Source: Candidatus Hydrogenedentota bacterium
GTDB taxonomy: Bacteria > Hydrogenedentota > Hydrogenedentia > Hydrogenedentales > SLHB01
NCBI GenBank assembly: GCA_019695095.1
Contig: JAIBAQ010000017.1
Location: 1 to 59,587, forward strand
Length of the DNA stretch: 59,587 nt
Direction of reading: 5' to 3'
Shown: in pieces, positions 26,169 through 34,867 of the stretch
How positions within the stretch are numbered: the stretch's first letter is position 1
Layout of the letters: each line of letters opens with the position of its first letter
Notes under the pieces: generated by a model
Databases searched by the model: none
What the model was told of the DNA's origin: nothing
The model's input: only the letters and a program-made list of their open reading frames with translations
Translations under genes and position numbers: made by a program

Positions 26169-26465
26169 AAATAAACGGCACGGCTCTCTTGGCCGCTAGT
26201 TTCGGACACAACAACTTATAACGCATGCGGCATGAAGATCCGAGAACCCTCTAAAGACTTCTTCAGCTAGTAGTACAGAAGGCCGCCAACTATGCACAGC
26301 GCTCCTACTCGCACGACACGCGACTGTTGAACAACTTACTCCAGTAGCCGCTTGAAAACACGAGACTATTTGACGATCTTGAGGAATAGGGACCCGGAGC
26401 AGCTCCTGTTTGCACCTCATTCTGTACCAGTATGGTTGGGTGTTCGCGAATCTGCAAGTACATGA

Positions 26466-26501
26466 AAGAACAACGCCCCCGGCGTGAACCGGGAGCGTTG
26501 T
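26466..26501 (-). terminator. Rho-independent terminator of the CBM9/serine-hydrolase gene
   Basis: On the reverse strand, ACAACGC-TCCCGG pairs with CCGGGGGCGTTGT across a short loop (one G-T pair), then TTCTTTC follows. It lies 20-60 bases after the stop codon of the gene ending at 26524. Confidence 0.7.
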
Positions 26502-26523
26502 GAGCAGGTAATGTCAACAGCGG

Positions 26524-29082
26524 CTACTTCGCGGGGGTTTCCGCCAGGTTGTCCACGATAGCCTTGATGAACATGGGGTGATATTTCCCGTAGGCCGCGC
26601 CCGCGGTGTTGCGGGTCATGACGATGACGAGATCGTTTTCCGGGTCGATGCGCAGCGTGGCGGCGGATGCGGCTCCGTGGCCAAACGTCTTTTTGCTGAG
26701 GCCCGCATCGGGCATCCAGACGCAGCCCATGCCCCACTCAAGGTCCGTATCGAAGCTCACGAATGGCTTGATCTTTGTGGGCAGGGCTTTCTCGTAGGTC
26801 TGTTCGCTGAAGAAGCGCATGTTACCGTACGCACCTTTGTTCAGCCACAGTTGTCCGAACTTCGCGATGTCCATGGGCACGCTGAAGGTCCGGGCACTGC
26901 CATCGACGGCGTCGGTGTGGGTGCAGCCCAATGGTCCCCAAAGATGATGCATGAAGTATTGGGGCAGGGCTTCGCCGCTGATCGTCTCGATGACCTTTCC
27001 ACCGAGCGCGTAGCCGACGCCGTTGTATCCGTGACGCGTGCCAACTTCGAGGTTCGGATAGTATCCGGCAAGAACCTCTTCGAGGTCGTTCATGTCGTCG
27101 CCCCAATGGTCCATGTACATGCGCGGGGGCTGCAATCCCAGTTGGAATCCGTTCGTGTGGATGTACAGGCTGCGGACCGTGAGCGGAGTCTTTACCTCGA
27201 TCCCGCGAAACGCGGGGAGGAACTTGTCCACGGGGTCTTCAAGGTTAACGAGTCCTTGATCGACCAGCGTCATCATCAAGGTGCCGGATAGGAACTTCGA
27301 GATGGAAGCCATCCAGCTTTTCGTGGTGACGGTCATCGGGTGGCCGAAACGCTGACCGTATGCTTTGTGCATGTAGACGACGCCGTGCCGGGCGAGGCAT
27401 ACCGCGAACGGTTCCTTGCTCTCTTCAGCCCATTGCTGGAGGACAGAATCGATTTGTTGCACCGCGTCAGGCTTCATGCCCGCTTCTTCCGGAGTACCTT
27501 CGCGCAAGACCGGCGCCGGTTCGCCTTCTTTCTGGTAGGGGCAGACGACGTTGTAGGGATAGTAGGGAGCGCCCGGATAGACTTTTTGCTTCAGGCCGAC
27601 CCACCATTGGCGGTCCATCGCAAGGAAATCTTCCGCGACGCCCAGCGGGGCTGGCGCGGGCTTGGTTTCGCTGAGACCGGTTATCAAAGTGGCGGTTAGC
27701 GGATCGGTGTTGAGGTCATCGACGAGCATGGCGCGTTCATACCGGCCGATCGCCTCGGATTGCGCCTCGATGGCTTGCTCGTCGAATCCCATGCTGGGCG
27801 GGAATTCAAGGCCGCCTTTGGGCTGCATGAAGAACCACGCGAAGGTATCGTAGGAATCCGGCGCGTGATACAGCGTCACAAAACGCCGGATCGCGCGGCC
27901 TTCACGCGGATGCACGTCGACGACAGCGCCGTAACGGCCGGGCTCTTCGGCGGTCGTGACCTGGTTGTACTTGGCGTCGTAGAAAGTCGTCTCGATGCGA
28001 TAGGGGCCGATAAGGGCCTCGGCCACGCGCGGATTCTCGAAGTCCACCAGCGGGAAGTAGGACCCTTTGAAGACGGGCGGTTTGAATTTCAGCGGGAGAA
28101 ACATGATGCGTTGCGCACGGGTAATTGTCGCATCGGGCAGCGTGACGGACCCCGCCGCCTTCCCGCCTACATGCACGTTAAATGGTTTGTTGGCGTCGCC
28201 GGGTTGGGGCATCGGGAAATAGATGTCGGCAACGGCGAAATCGCCTTGTCCGGCTAGCGAGGCGTCGGCGACGCGGTCCCTGCCCGATTTCACGGTGACC
28301 GATTTGCCTGTGTTGGACCCAAGCGACACAACGCGCAAATGCGTGCGCGCGCTGTCATCGTATTCGCCGCGGACGCGCGTGCACTCGGGCGCGCTGGCGC
28401 ATTTCGCGAGGCGGATGCGGTGCATCGCGTTCGAGTTTTCGTGTGTGCGTGTCTGCGGATACCAGACGGCCTGGAAGCGGCCTTTAGGCGCGTCGGCATC
28501 GTTGATGAAGATCTGGAAGCCCGTTTCCAGTCCGACACTTGGCGTGATTGCGAGATTCTTCCACGGAAGCAGGATTTCCAGGGTATAGCCATTTGCCGTC
28601 CTCTTGCGGACGGCCTCGTAGGTCAGTTCCGGTTTGGGTTCCATCTTGCGGAAGTCTGAAAGTTTCGCGCGTATTTCGGGGAATTCCGAAGTCACGCCAG
28701 GGCTGACAACGAGTTGGTAGAGATCCTTTGCGCCGCGCTTCGTGGCGGCAAAGACTTCCACGGAGTCTCGGTCGTACAACGCAGACTCGTCCGCGTTCTC
28801 GACAAGGGTGTCGTCCTGCACGGTTACAAGAACGAGAAGTCCGCGTTCATCCCACCCCAGGCGAAACTCGGGTTTGAGGTCGGCGAGAGGGACAAAACGT
28901 CCGTCCTTGTCGAGCATGAGTTCGACTCGGAACCCCGCAGCTTTCCAGTCGGACGGGTCGCCATCGACGGTGATACCCGATAAGGCGGGTACATCGTAAA
29001 GCGGAGTTGTTGGAGTCTCCGCGAATGCGGATAGACATAGAATCGCTAGCGAAACGGCGGATACAACCGACAGAAGGCGCAT
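26524..29082 (-). CDS. Exported CBM9-like domain fused to class C beta-lactamase-type serine hydrolase
   Basis: An 852-residue protein with a signal peptide. Residues ~25-230 resemble the CBM9/DOMON-like carbohydrate-binding fold ('ITVDGDPSDWKAAGF', 'DRDSVEVFAATKRGAKDLY', 'EILLPWKNLAI'). A middle region of ~250 residues is not recognised. The C-terminal ~340 residues form a class C beta-lactamase/penicillin-binding esterase fold with nucleophile S593 and K596 (SxxK), the YxN motif in 'GYNGVGYALGG' and the HxG motif in 'GHGAASA'. This family acts as esterases, peptidases or transesterases as often as beta-lactamases, and resistance should not be assumed. The substrate is probably a surface glycan. 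Confidence 0.8.
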   Translation of the reverse strand: MRLLSVVSAVSLAILCLSAFAETPTTPLYDVPALSGITVDGDPSDWKAAGFRVELMLDKDGRFVPLADLKPEFRLGWDERGLLVLVTVQDDTLVENADESALYDRDSVEVFAATKRGAKDLYQLVVSPGVTSEFPEIRAKLSDFRKMEPKPELTYEAVRKRTANGYTLEILLPWKNLAITPSVGLETGFQIFINDADAPKGRFQAVWYPQTRTHENSNAMHRIRLAKCASAPECTRVRGEYDDSARTHLRVVSLGSNTGKSVTVKSGRDRVADASLAGQGDFAVADIYFPMPQPGDANKPFNVHVGGKAAGSVTLPDATITRAQRIMFLPLKFKPPVFKGSYFPLVDFENPRVAEALIGPYRIETTFYDAKYNQVTTAEEPGRYGAVVDVHPREGRAIRRFVTLYHAPDSYDTFAWFFMQPKGGLEFPPSMGFDEQAIEAQSEAIGRYERAMLVDDLNTDPLTATLITGLSETKPAPAPLGVAEDFLAMDRQWWVGLKQKVYPGAPYYPYNVVCPYQKEGEPAPVLREGTPEEAGMKPDAVQQIDSVLQQWAEESKEPFAVCLARHGVVYMHKAYGQRFGHPMTVTTKSWMASISKFLSGTLMMTLVDQGLVNLEDPVDKFLPAFRGIEVKTPLTVRSLYIHTNGFQLGLQPPRMYMDHWGDDMNDLEEVLAGYYPNLEVGTRHGYNGVGYALGGKVIETISGEALPQYFMHHLWGPLGCTHTDAVDGSARTFSVPMDIAKFGQLWLNKGAYGNMRFFSEQTYEKALPTKIKPFVSFDTDLEWGMGCVWMPDAGLSKKTFGHGAASAATLRIDPENDLVIVMTRNTAGAAYGKYHPMFIKAIVDNLAETPAK

Positions 29083-29381
29083 GTTTGATTCTCCTGTGAC
29101 GCTGACGCGGCATCGTCACGCCATGAAAAGACAGATTCCTGAAGCACTACCCCGCCACCGTGCAGAACTGCAATACCCGTAAGAGTACTCGCACCCTTTA
29201 TGAATGGTCAATGAAGAGCGCGTGTGCAGTATCTGGAATAGCCAGGATGCCCGCAGAAAGCGGATTGCCTGAGGGTTTTCGGCGACACCAGGAACAGATA
29301 CGGGTGGCTCGTTCGTGCGCGCTCGTATCGGTTACAATTATCCTGGACTTGGCAGTAGTCAGTACTCAGGGGTAGTTTCCA

Positions 29382-30281
29382 ATGGCACAAGAAGTCGCTG
29401 CATCCAACACAGAGCATCCCGCGCTGCGCGGGGCGCGTTTTATAGTTGTCGGCGTTCTGATCAATCTGGCGCTTGCAATCATCAAAGGCGTGGCAGGCAT
29501 TCTGGGCAATTCGTACGCATTGATCGCCGACGCGATGGAATCTTCGCTGGATGTGTTTCAATCGATTGTGGTATGGAGTGGATTGCGCATTGCCGCGCGG
29601 CCGCCCGACAAAGACCACCCGTATGGACATGGCAAGGCCGAACCGATTGCGGCGGTGGCGGTGTCAATGGGGCTTTTGTTTGGCGCGCTCGTAATCGCCG
29701 TGCAGAGCATTCGCGAAATCGTGGCTTCCAGCACGTCGCCCGCGCCGTTTACGTTGATCGTGCTGGTGGTTGTGATAGTCGCGAAAGAGACGCTGTTTCG
29801 TGTGATGAGTGGCGTGGGCGCGGCGATTGAGAGCACGGCGGTCCGCTCGGACGCGTGGCACCACCGCAGCGATGCTATTACCTCTGCGGCGGCATTTGTA
29901 GGAATCGGGATTGCCGTGGTTGGCGGCAAGGGCTATGAGAACGCAGACGATTGGGCGGCGTTATTCGCGTGTATGATTATCGCATTCAATGGATTCCGGC
30001 TGCTGAGACCTGCCGTGGGCGAAGTAATGGACGTTGCCCCCGACCCAGCAGTAGAAGCGCAGGTGCGTGAAGTGGCGATGACCGTCGCGGGCGTGCGGTC
30101 ACTTCATGTGTGCTGGGTGCGGAAGATGGGGTTTGAGTATTTTGTTGATTTGCACGTGAAGGTGGATGGCTCCATCACGGTTCACGACGGGCATGATGTG
30201 GCGCATCGCGTAAAGGACGCCGTACGATTCGTGAACCCGCGGATTCGCGATGTTCTGATTCATATCGAGCCGGAGGATTAG
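29382..30281 (+). CDS. Cation diffusion facilitator (CDF) family transporter
   Basis: A 299-residue membrane protein with about six helices and a C-terminal cytoplasmic ferredoxin-like domain. The metal-site motifs are 'ALIADAMESSLDV' in helix 2 and 'HHRSDAITS' in helix 5, with 'HPYGHGKAEP' before helix 3. The typical role is efflux of Zn2+, Fe2+ or Mn2+ in exchange for protons. The ABC operon begins 6 bases after its stop, so it is probably the first gene of that unit. The metal cannot be told from sequence. Confidence 0.92.
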   Translation: MAQEVAASNTEHPALRGARFIVVGVLINLALAIIKGVAGILGNSYALIADAMESSLDVFQSIVVWSGLRIAARPPDKDHPYGHGKAEPIAAVAVSMGLLFGALVIAVQSIREIVASSTSPAPFTLIVLVVVIVAKETLFRVMSGVGAAIESTAVRSDAWHHRSDAITSAAAFVGIGIAVVGGKGYENADDWAALFACMIIAFNGFRLLRPAVGEVMDVAPDPAVEAQVREVAMTVAGVRSLHVCWVRKMGFEYFVDLHVKVDGSITVHDGHDVAHRVKDAVRFVNPRIRDVLIHIEPED

Positions 30282-30287
30282 TCTCAT

Positions 30288-31238
30288 TTGAGCGCTTCGA
30301 CGTTACCCGAGGCAGTAGGCGGCCCTATCGTGCGCATAGCGGGGTTGACTGTGCGTTACGGGGCGCGTGTTGCGCTCAACGACTTCTCGCTGACGGTCGA
30401 CGATGGGGTCGTGGGTTTGCTGGGTCCGAACGGCGCGGGCAAGAGCACGTTGTTGAAGACGTTGCTGGGGTTCTGCAAAGCCGCATCGGGTTCGGCGCAG
30501 GTGTTTGGAATGCCGGTTGAGCGCGACCCTTTGGAAATCCGGCGCCGTGTGGGCTATATGCCGGAGCGCGATGTGTCGTCTCCAAAGCTGAGCGCCGTTT
30601 CGTTTGTAGCCTACTGCGGATGCCTCGCGGGGATGGCGTATAAGGACGCGCTGCAGCGGACGCACGAAGTGCTCAACTACGTCGGCTTTGGCGAAGAGCG
30701 GTATCGCCGCATGGAGACGTATTCAACGGGTATGCGGCAGCGCGCCAAACTTGCGCAGGCCCTCGTGCACGATCCTGAGTTGCTCTTTTTGGATGAACCC
30801 ACCAATGGACTCGATCCCATCGGCCGCATCGCGATGCTGGAACTGATACGCGAGGTGGCAAGAACCCGTCGCATGGCAGTTTTACTGTCGTCCCACCTGT
30901 TGCCGGACGTGGAACATGTCTGTCAGCGCGTCGCGCTTCTCGACCAGGGCAAACTGATTCGCGAAGGAGACATCGCGGCGCTGACGCAGTTTAAATCGCG
31001 GTTGTGGCGGGTGCGCGTCAAGGAACGCGGCGAATCGTTTGCCGCCGTGTTGCGGGCGTCCGGGTTTACGACGGAACGCGAAGAGGACGGCGCGTTGCTG
31101 GTGCATCAGCCCGAGGGAGCCGCGCCGGCGGATGTGTTTCGCGCGGCGCGCGACCACGAAATCCAGATCCGCCACTTTGAGCCGGTCCGGCATCGGCTCG
31201 AAGAGGCGTTTCTATTGGCAGTGTCCGGGGGCGGCTGA
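30288..31238 (+). CDS. ABC transporter ATP-binding protein 1
   Basis: A 316-residue cytoplasmic ATPase. Walker A '[14 protein letters not shown]', signature 'YSTGMRQRAKLAQAL' and Walker B 'LLFLDEPTNGLDP' are complete, followed by the D-loop and H-loop ('LLSSHLLPDVEH'). The C-terminal ~90 residues match exporter-type ATPases of the ABC-2 group. The frame starts with TTG at 30288, with GGAGG about 12 bases upstream, at the end of the CDF gene. Later start codons are possible but would still keep Walker A. It pairs with the permease that starts 2 bases after its stop. Confidence 0.9.
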   Translation: MSASTLPEAVGGPIVRIAGLTVRYGARVALNDFSLTVDDGVVGLLGPNGAGKSTLLKTLLGFCKAASGSAQVFGMPVERDPLEIRRRVGYMPERDVSSPKLSAVSFVAYCGCLAGMAYKDALQRTHEVLNYVGFGEERYRRMETYSTGMRQRAKLAQALVHDPELLFLDEPTNGLDPIGRIAMLELIREVARTRRMAVLLSSHLLPDVEHVCQRVALLDQGKLIREGDIAALTQFKSRLWRVRVKERGESFAAVLRASGFTTEREEDGALLVHQPEGAAPADVFRAARDHEIQIRHFEPVRHRLEEAFLLAVSGGG

Positions 31239-31239
31239 C

Positions 31240-32115
31240 GTGCCGATCTACGAACAAACCTATAAACCCTGGGAGCGCAGCGGCACGGCGCGGAGCCGGT
31301 GGTGGACCGTGGCCGCCCACGAGTTGCGCGTAGCGCGCGCGACACCGCTCTTCCGGCGGCTGCTGTTGCTGTCGCTGTTGCCGTTCATGTTGTACGTGTT
31401 TGTGCTGATGGTCGTTGACTTGATGACGGCGAATCCCAGCCAGTTGCTTCGCACGGCGATACAGGAAATCCGTATCACCAACGTGGATGCGCTGTTCTTT
31501 CGGTTGTACATTTCGCTGACGTTGCCGTTTGTCTTTCTCTTTTGTCTGTATATTGGCGGAGGTTCGATCTGTAACGACTATCGCAATAACTTGCTTGAAG
31601 TGTATTTCGCGAAACCGCTCACGCGGCTGGAGTACTTTTTTGGCAAGTTGGCAGCGGTCTGCTGCGTGCCGTTATTGTTGTCGGCGGGACTGTCGTGGGT
31701 GCTGATTGCGATTCACGTACTGCTGTCGCCCACGGCGGGACTTGTGTTTCTGCGCGAGAACTACTGGGTGCCTTTCGCGTGTCTGGCGTATGCGACTTCC
31801 GTGATTATCCCCTATTCGCTGTTGATCATGGCGTGTTCCTCGATGACCAAGTCAGCGACAGGGGCCTCCATTGTGGCGTGCGCGTTGCTGTTCGTAAACA
31901 GCGCCGTGGGGAACGCGTTGGGCGAGATACTGCGCCGCCCCAATATCCGTTGTCTCAGCCTGACGCGGTGCATGCTGCACCTGAGCGACGAATTGTTCGG
32001 CGGGCGCTCGCGCATTACGGTGCACTGGAGCGTCGTTGTGACGGTCATGGCCGTCTTCTGCGCGATTTGCGCATGGATCGCGTACCGGCGTATTCGCGCG
32101 GTGGAGGTGGGATGA
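31240..32115 (+). CDS. ABC-2-type permease 1
   Basis: A 291-residue membrane protein with about six helices ('LLLLSLLPFMLYVFVLMVV', 'FLFCLYIGGGSICNDYRNN'). The GSICNDYRNN stretch followed by 'LEVYFAKPLTRLEYF' is the loop motif of ABC-2-type exporters. It starts with GTG one base after the ATPase stop, with no separate ribosome binding site, so translation is coupled. An in-frame extension upstream would lie inside the ATPase gene. It would form the membrane part of an export complex. Confidence 0.85.
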   Translation: MPIYEQTYKPWERSGTARSRWWTVAAHELRVARATPLFRRLLLLSLLPFMLYVFVLMVVDLMTANPSQLLRTAIQEIRITNVDALFFRLYISLTLPFVFLFCLYIGGGSICNDYRNNLLEVYFAKPLTRLEYFFGKLAAVCCVPLLLSAGLSWVLIAIHVLLSPTAGLVFLRENYWVPFACLAYATSVIIPYSLLIMACSSMTKSATGASIVACALLFVNSAVGNALGEILRRPNIRCLSLTRCMLHLSDELFGGRSRITVHWSVVVTVMAVFCAICAWIAYRRIRAVEVG

Positions 32116-33038
32116 TGTCCACATCCATATCGTTCGCGGGGGTGTCGGTCTGGTTCGGGGAAGTAGTGGCCTTGAACAAGGTTTCGCTCGAAGTCCAACC
32201 GGGTATTACCGGGCTGCTGGGGCCGAATGGAGCGGGCAAATCCACGTTCATGAGTCTGTGTACCGCGCAGCTTCGCCCGGGTCAAGGGGAAGTGTCCGTA
32301 TTGGGGCAGCCGGTATGGTGCAATTATCCGCTGCTGCGCCGCGTGGGCTATTGTCCGGACCGCGAGAACTACTATGACGACATGACGGGCTTCGAATTCG
32401 TCTACTGGCTGACGCGGTGCGCGGGGCTTTTTCCCAAGGAAGCGCGACGCGCAGCCACGGCAGCCCTGGAGCGCGTCTCCATGACGGACCGCATGCACGA
32501 CCGTATCTCAACGTACAGCCGGGGCATGCGTCAGCGCGTGAAACTGGCGCAGAGTTTTGCGCATGAACCGGACATTCTGTTCCTCGACGAACCGATGACG
32601 GGGCTCGACCCGGTTGGCCGCCTGGCCATTTTCGATCTGATTCGCGAATTGGGCAAGGGCGGCAAGACTGTTGTGGTCGCGAGCCATATCATGTACGAAA
32701 TCGAGAACGTTACATCGAACATCATTCTGTTGAATCAAGGGAAGGTGCTGGCGGTTGGCGACGTGCACGACGTGCGCGCGCTTATCGACGCGCATCCCCA
32801 CAGCGTTTCGGTTCGATGCCGCGATCCGCGCGCGTTGGCGACGCGCATCATTGGATTGCCCAGCCTTGTCACTATCGAGTTCGACGACGAGGTGTCCGGC
32901 CTGACCGTGCGCACACGCGACCCGAATACGTTCTACGCGCACCTTACCGGTCTGCTCGCGGAGAAGGAGCTTGGCGTCGAGAGCGTGCACGCCCCCGACG
33001 ACAACCTCCAATCCGTGTTCGAGTACCTTGTGCCATGA
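32112..33038 (+). CDS. ABC transporter ATP-binding protein 2
   Basis: A 308-residue ATPase with '[15 protein letters not shown]' (Walker A), '[18 protein letters not shown]' (signature) and '[13 protein letters not shown]' (Walker B). The ATG overlaps the preceding permease stop (ATGA), and GGAGGTGG lies upstream. It is the second ATPase of a duplicated ATPase-permease pair. The two ATPases are related but distinct, which suggests either a heteromeric exporter or two exporters made together. Confidence 0.9.
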   Translation: MMSTSISFAGVSVWFGEVVALNKVSLEVQPGITGLLGPNGAGKSTFMSLCTAQLRPGQGEVSVLGQPVWCNYPLLRRVGYCPDRENYYDDMTGFEFVYWLTRCAGLFPKEARRAATAALERVSMTDRMHDRISTYSRGMRQRVKLAQSFAHEPDILFLDEPMTGLDPVGRLAIFDLIRELGKGGKTVVVASHIMYEIENVTSNIILLNQGKVLAVGDVHDVRALIDAHPHSVSVRCRDPRALATRIIGLPSLVTIEFDDEVSGLTVRTRDPNTFYAHLTGLLAEKELGVESVHAPDDNLQSVFEYLVP

Positions 33039-33877
33039 ACGAAGACAAGCGGATTCCCAGCGGCCATTTCTGGAACGTGTTTGCGGCGGTGGCCGCATTC
33101 ACGACGTATCTTTTCGCGCGGCGCAAGCGCACTTGGCTGATGGCCGGGCTCATGCTTGTTCCGATGACACTGCCTTTTCTCGCCGCGTGGCTCGATACAT
33201 CCGCGATGCGGATGGGGCCGCGATTGCTGGTGGCCCTCGTAGAGTATCTATATCTGTTCACGCTGGCCCCTCTGACCGCGCTGTTCTTTGCGGGAACGTT
33301 GCTGAGCGAAGAAGTCGAGGGCCATACCTTCCCGTTGTTGTTGTCGCGTCCCGCGCCGCGGGGAGCCATCGTGCTCGGCAAGTTCGCGGCCTATTTCCTG
33401 GTGTCATTCGCGTTGCTTGCGCCCGCCACGGCGGCATTCATGGGCGCGGGCGCCTATGCGTTGCGCGTGGCCGATCCGGCGGCGGCGTTCGCGTTGCTTC
33501 CCCGGTACCTGACGTTGATTGCGATGGCGCTGCTTTCGTATGGCGCGCTGTGCCTGTTTGTGAGCACGATTGCGTCGCGCCCCGTCATCGTGTCCGCGAT
33601 CTTCCTGTTCGGATGGGAGAAAGCGGTCGTCGCCATACCCGGATACGCGGACTTTCTGACGTTCGAGAAATACATCCGGCGGCTCACGCCGGATGTGCCG
33701 TTCAAGCGCCTGGAATTGGGCAAACTGGAGTTGCCGGTGGAGTTGTTGCGAAGTGTGTATCCCGTCGGGGCGGGAGCTTCGCTGGTGGTACTGGTGGGGG
33801 TGACGCTGGTGCTGCTGGCGCTGGCGTGTACGGCCGTGCGAAAGCGGCAATACGCCGCGCACGGCGACGGCACGTAG
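33035..33877 (+). CDS. ABC-2-type permease 2
   Basis: A 280-residue membrane protein with about six helices, including 'LMAGLMLVPMTLPFLAAWL'. The loop after helix 2 reads 'GTLLSEEVEGHTFPLLLSRP', matching the conserved exporter segment of ABC-2 permeases. Its ATG overlaps the ATPase 2 stop by 4 bases (ATGA), so translation is coupled. It closes a run of four overlapping or adjacent genes. Substrate unknown. Confidence 0.85.
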   Translation: MNEDKRIPSGHFWNVFAAVAAFTTYLFARRKRTWLMAGLMLVPMTLPFLAAWLDTSAMRMGPRLLVALVEYLYLFTLAPLTALFFAGTLLSEEVEGHTFPLLLSRPAPRGAIVLGKFAAYFLVSFALLAPATAAFMGAGAYALRVADPAAAFALLPRYLTLIAMALLSYGALCLFVSTIASRPVIVSAIFLFGWEKAVVAIPGYADFLTFEKYIRRLTPDVPFKRLELGKLELPVELLRSVYPVGAGASLVVLVGVTLVLLALACTAVRKRQYAAHGDGT

Positions 33878-33919
33878 GAAGACCCGCAAGCTGAGACGGA
33901 TTGCGAACGGAGGGGTAAC

Positions 33920-34693
33920 GTGGGGGCGCAGGTCGTAGCCGATGTCGTCTACGGACACAAAGATGGTCTCGCGCTGACGCTGGATGTATACGCGCCGGAT
34001 GTTGAGGCGAATGGCGCGGGAGTCCTGTTTGTCGTGAGTTCGGGTTGGGTGTCGGAGTGGCAACCGCCCGAAGTGATGGCGGCGTGGTTCGAGCGACTGC
34101 TGAAGAGAGGCTTTACCGTCTTCGCGGTGAGGCATGGGAGTTGTCCGCGGTACTCGGTGACCGATGCGCTGGCCGATGTGCGGCGCGCGGCGCGGTTCGT
34201 TCGGCTGCACGCCGGCGAGTACGGTGTGGACCCTGGCCGAATTGGCGCGACAAGCTACAGTGCGGGCGCGCACTTGTCGTTGATGACGGCGTTGACGGCG
34301 GACGAGGGAGAGCCCGACGCGGAAGACCCCGTCGAGCGTTACGGCAATCGTATCGCGGCGGTGGCCGCGTTTTGTCCGCCGGTCGATTTCACCGGTGAGA
34401 TTCCAGAAGTGCAGCGTAACGTGCCGCTGGGCGAACTTGATGCGCTCGCACTGTCACCGATTTATCAAATCCATGCAGGTGCGCCGCCGATTCTGCTCTT
34501 GGTGGGGGATACAGACGAGTTTTGCCCAGGGGTGGTGCGCATGCACGAGTCTCTGAAGCGAGCTGGCGTGCCTGCGGAGTTGCGTGTGTTCGAAGGCGGG
34601 GATCACGCGTTCTCCAATCCCGACCACAAGCGCGACGCGGAGGAGGCGATGGCGGCGTGGTTCGAGAGATGGCTGGCCGTGACACGGCCCTGA
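33920..34693 (+). CDS. Alpha/beta hydrolase (esterase-like)
   Basis: A 257-residue alpha/beta hydrolase of the acetyl-esterase/BD-FAE type. The nucleophile elbow reads 'GATSYSAGAHLSLM' with Ser114, where the usual first glycine is Ser. The acid Asp is in 'VGDTDEFCPG' and the His in 'GGDHAFSNP', so the triad is intact. The GTG start at 33920 is preceded by CGGAGGGG. No signal peptide is seen, so the product is probably cytoplasmic. It follows the ABC operon by 42 bases and may be its last gene. Confidence 0.85.
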   Translation: MGAQVVADVVYGHKDGLALTLDVYAPDVEANGAGVLFVVSSGWVSEWQPPEVMAAWFERLLKRGFTVFAVRHGSCPRYSVTDALADVRRAARFVRLHAGEYGVDPGRIGATSYSAGAHLSLMTALTADEGEPDAEDPVERYGNRIAAVAAFCPPVDFTGEIPEVQRNVPLGELDALALSPIYQIHAGAPPILLLVGDTDEFCPGVVRMHESLKRAGVPAELRVFEGGDHAFSNPDHKRDAEEAMAAWFERWLAVTRP

Positions 34694-34784
34694 ATGCGGA
34701 CGCCATGCGCGGCTACTGGCTAAGCCAATCTCTGCGAGTCGATTCCAGCGACGTCACCAAAGATGCAATTGCTTTCCAATCGTA

Positions 34785-34824
34785 TTGTCATTCCAGATCC
34801 CTCGCTCCGCTCGGGATGACTGGG
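34785..34824. repeat. Short REP-like repeat
   Basis: 'TTGTCATTCCAGATCC' and 'CTCGCTCCGCTCGGGATGAC' form an inverted GTCAT...ATGAC element of the same type as the element at 10763-10910. Confidence 0.5.
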
Positions 34825-34867
34825 CCGTGAGCGGTTTAAGTCCTTTGTGCGTGATGAAAGGTCGAAC

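Larger units (their letters stand above)
26088..26523. other. Gene-free stretch between two reverse-strand genes
   Basis: Holds a partial copy of the dispersed repeat (26112-26168) and the terminator of the upstream serine-hydrolase gene (26466-26501). No gene is supported. Confidence 0.55.

Noticed and set aside
26524-29082. Beta-lactamase antibiotic-resistance gene
   Set aside because: The family is dominated by esterases and peptidases, and the carbohydrate-binding part suggests a glycan substrate.
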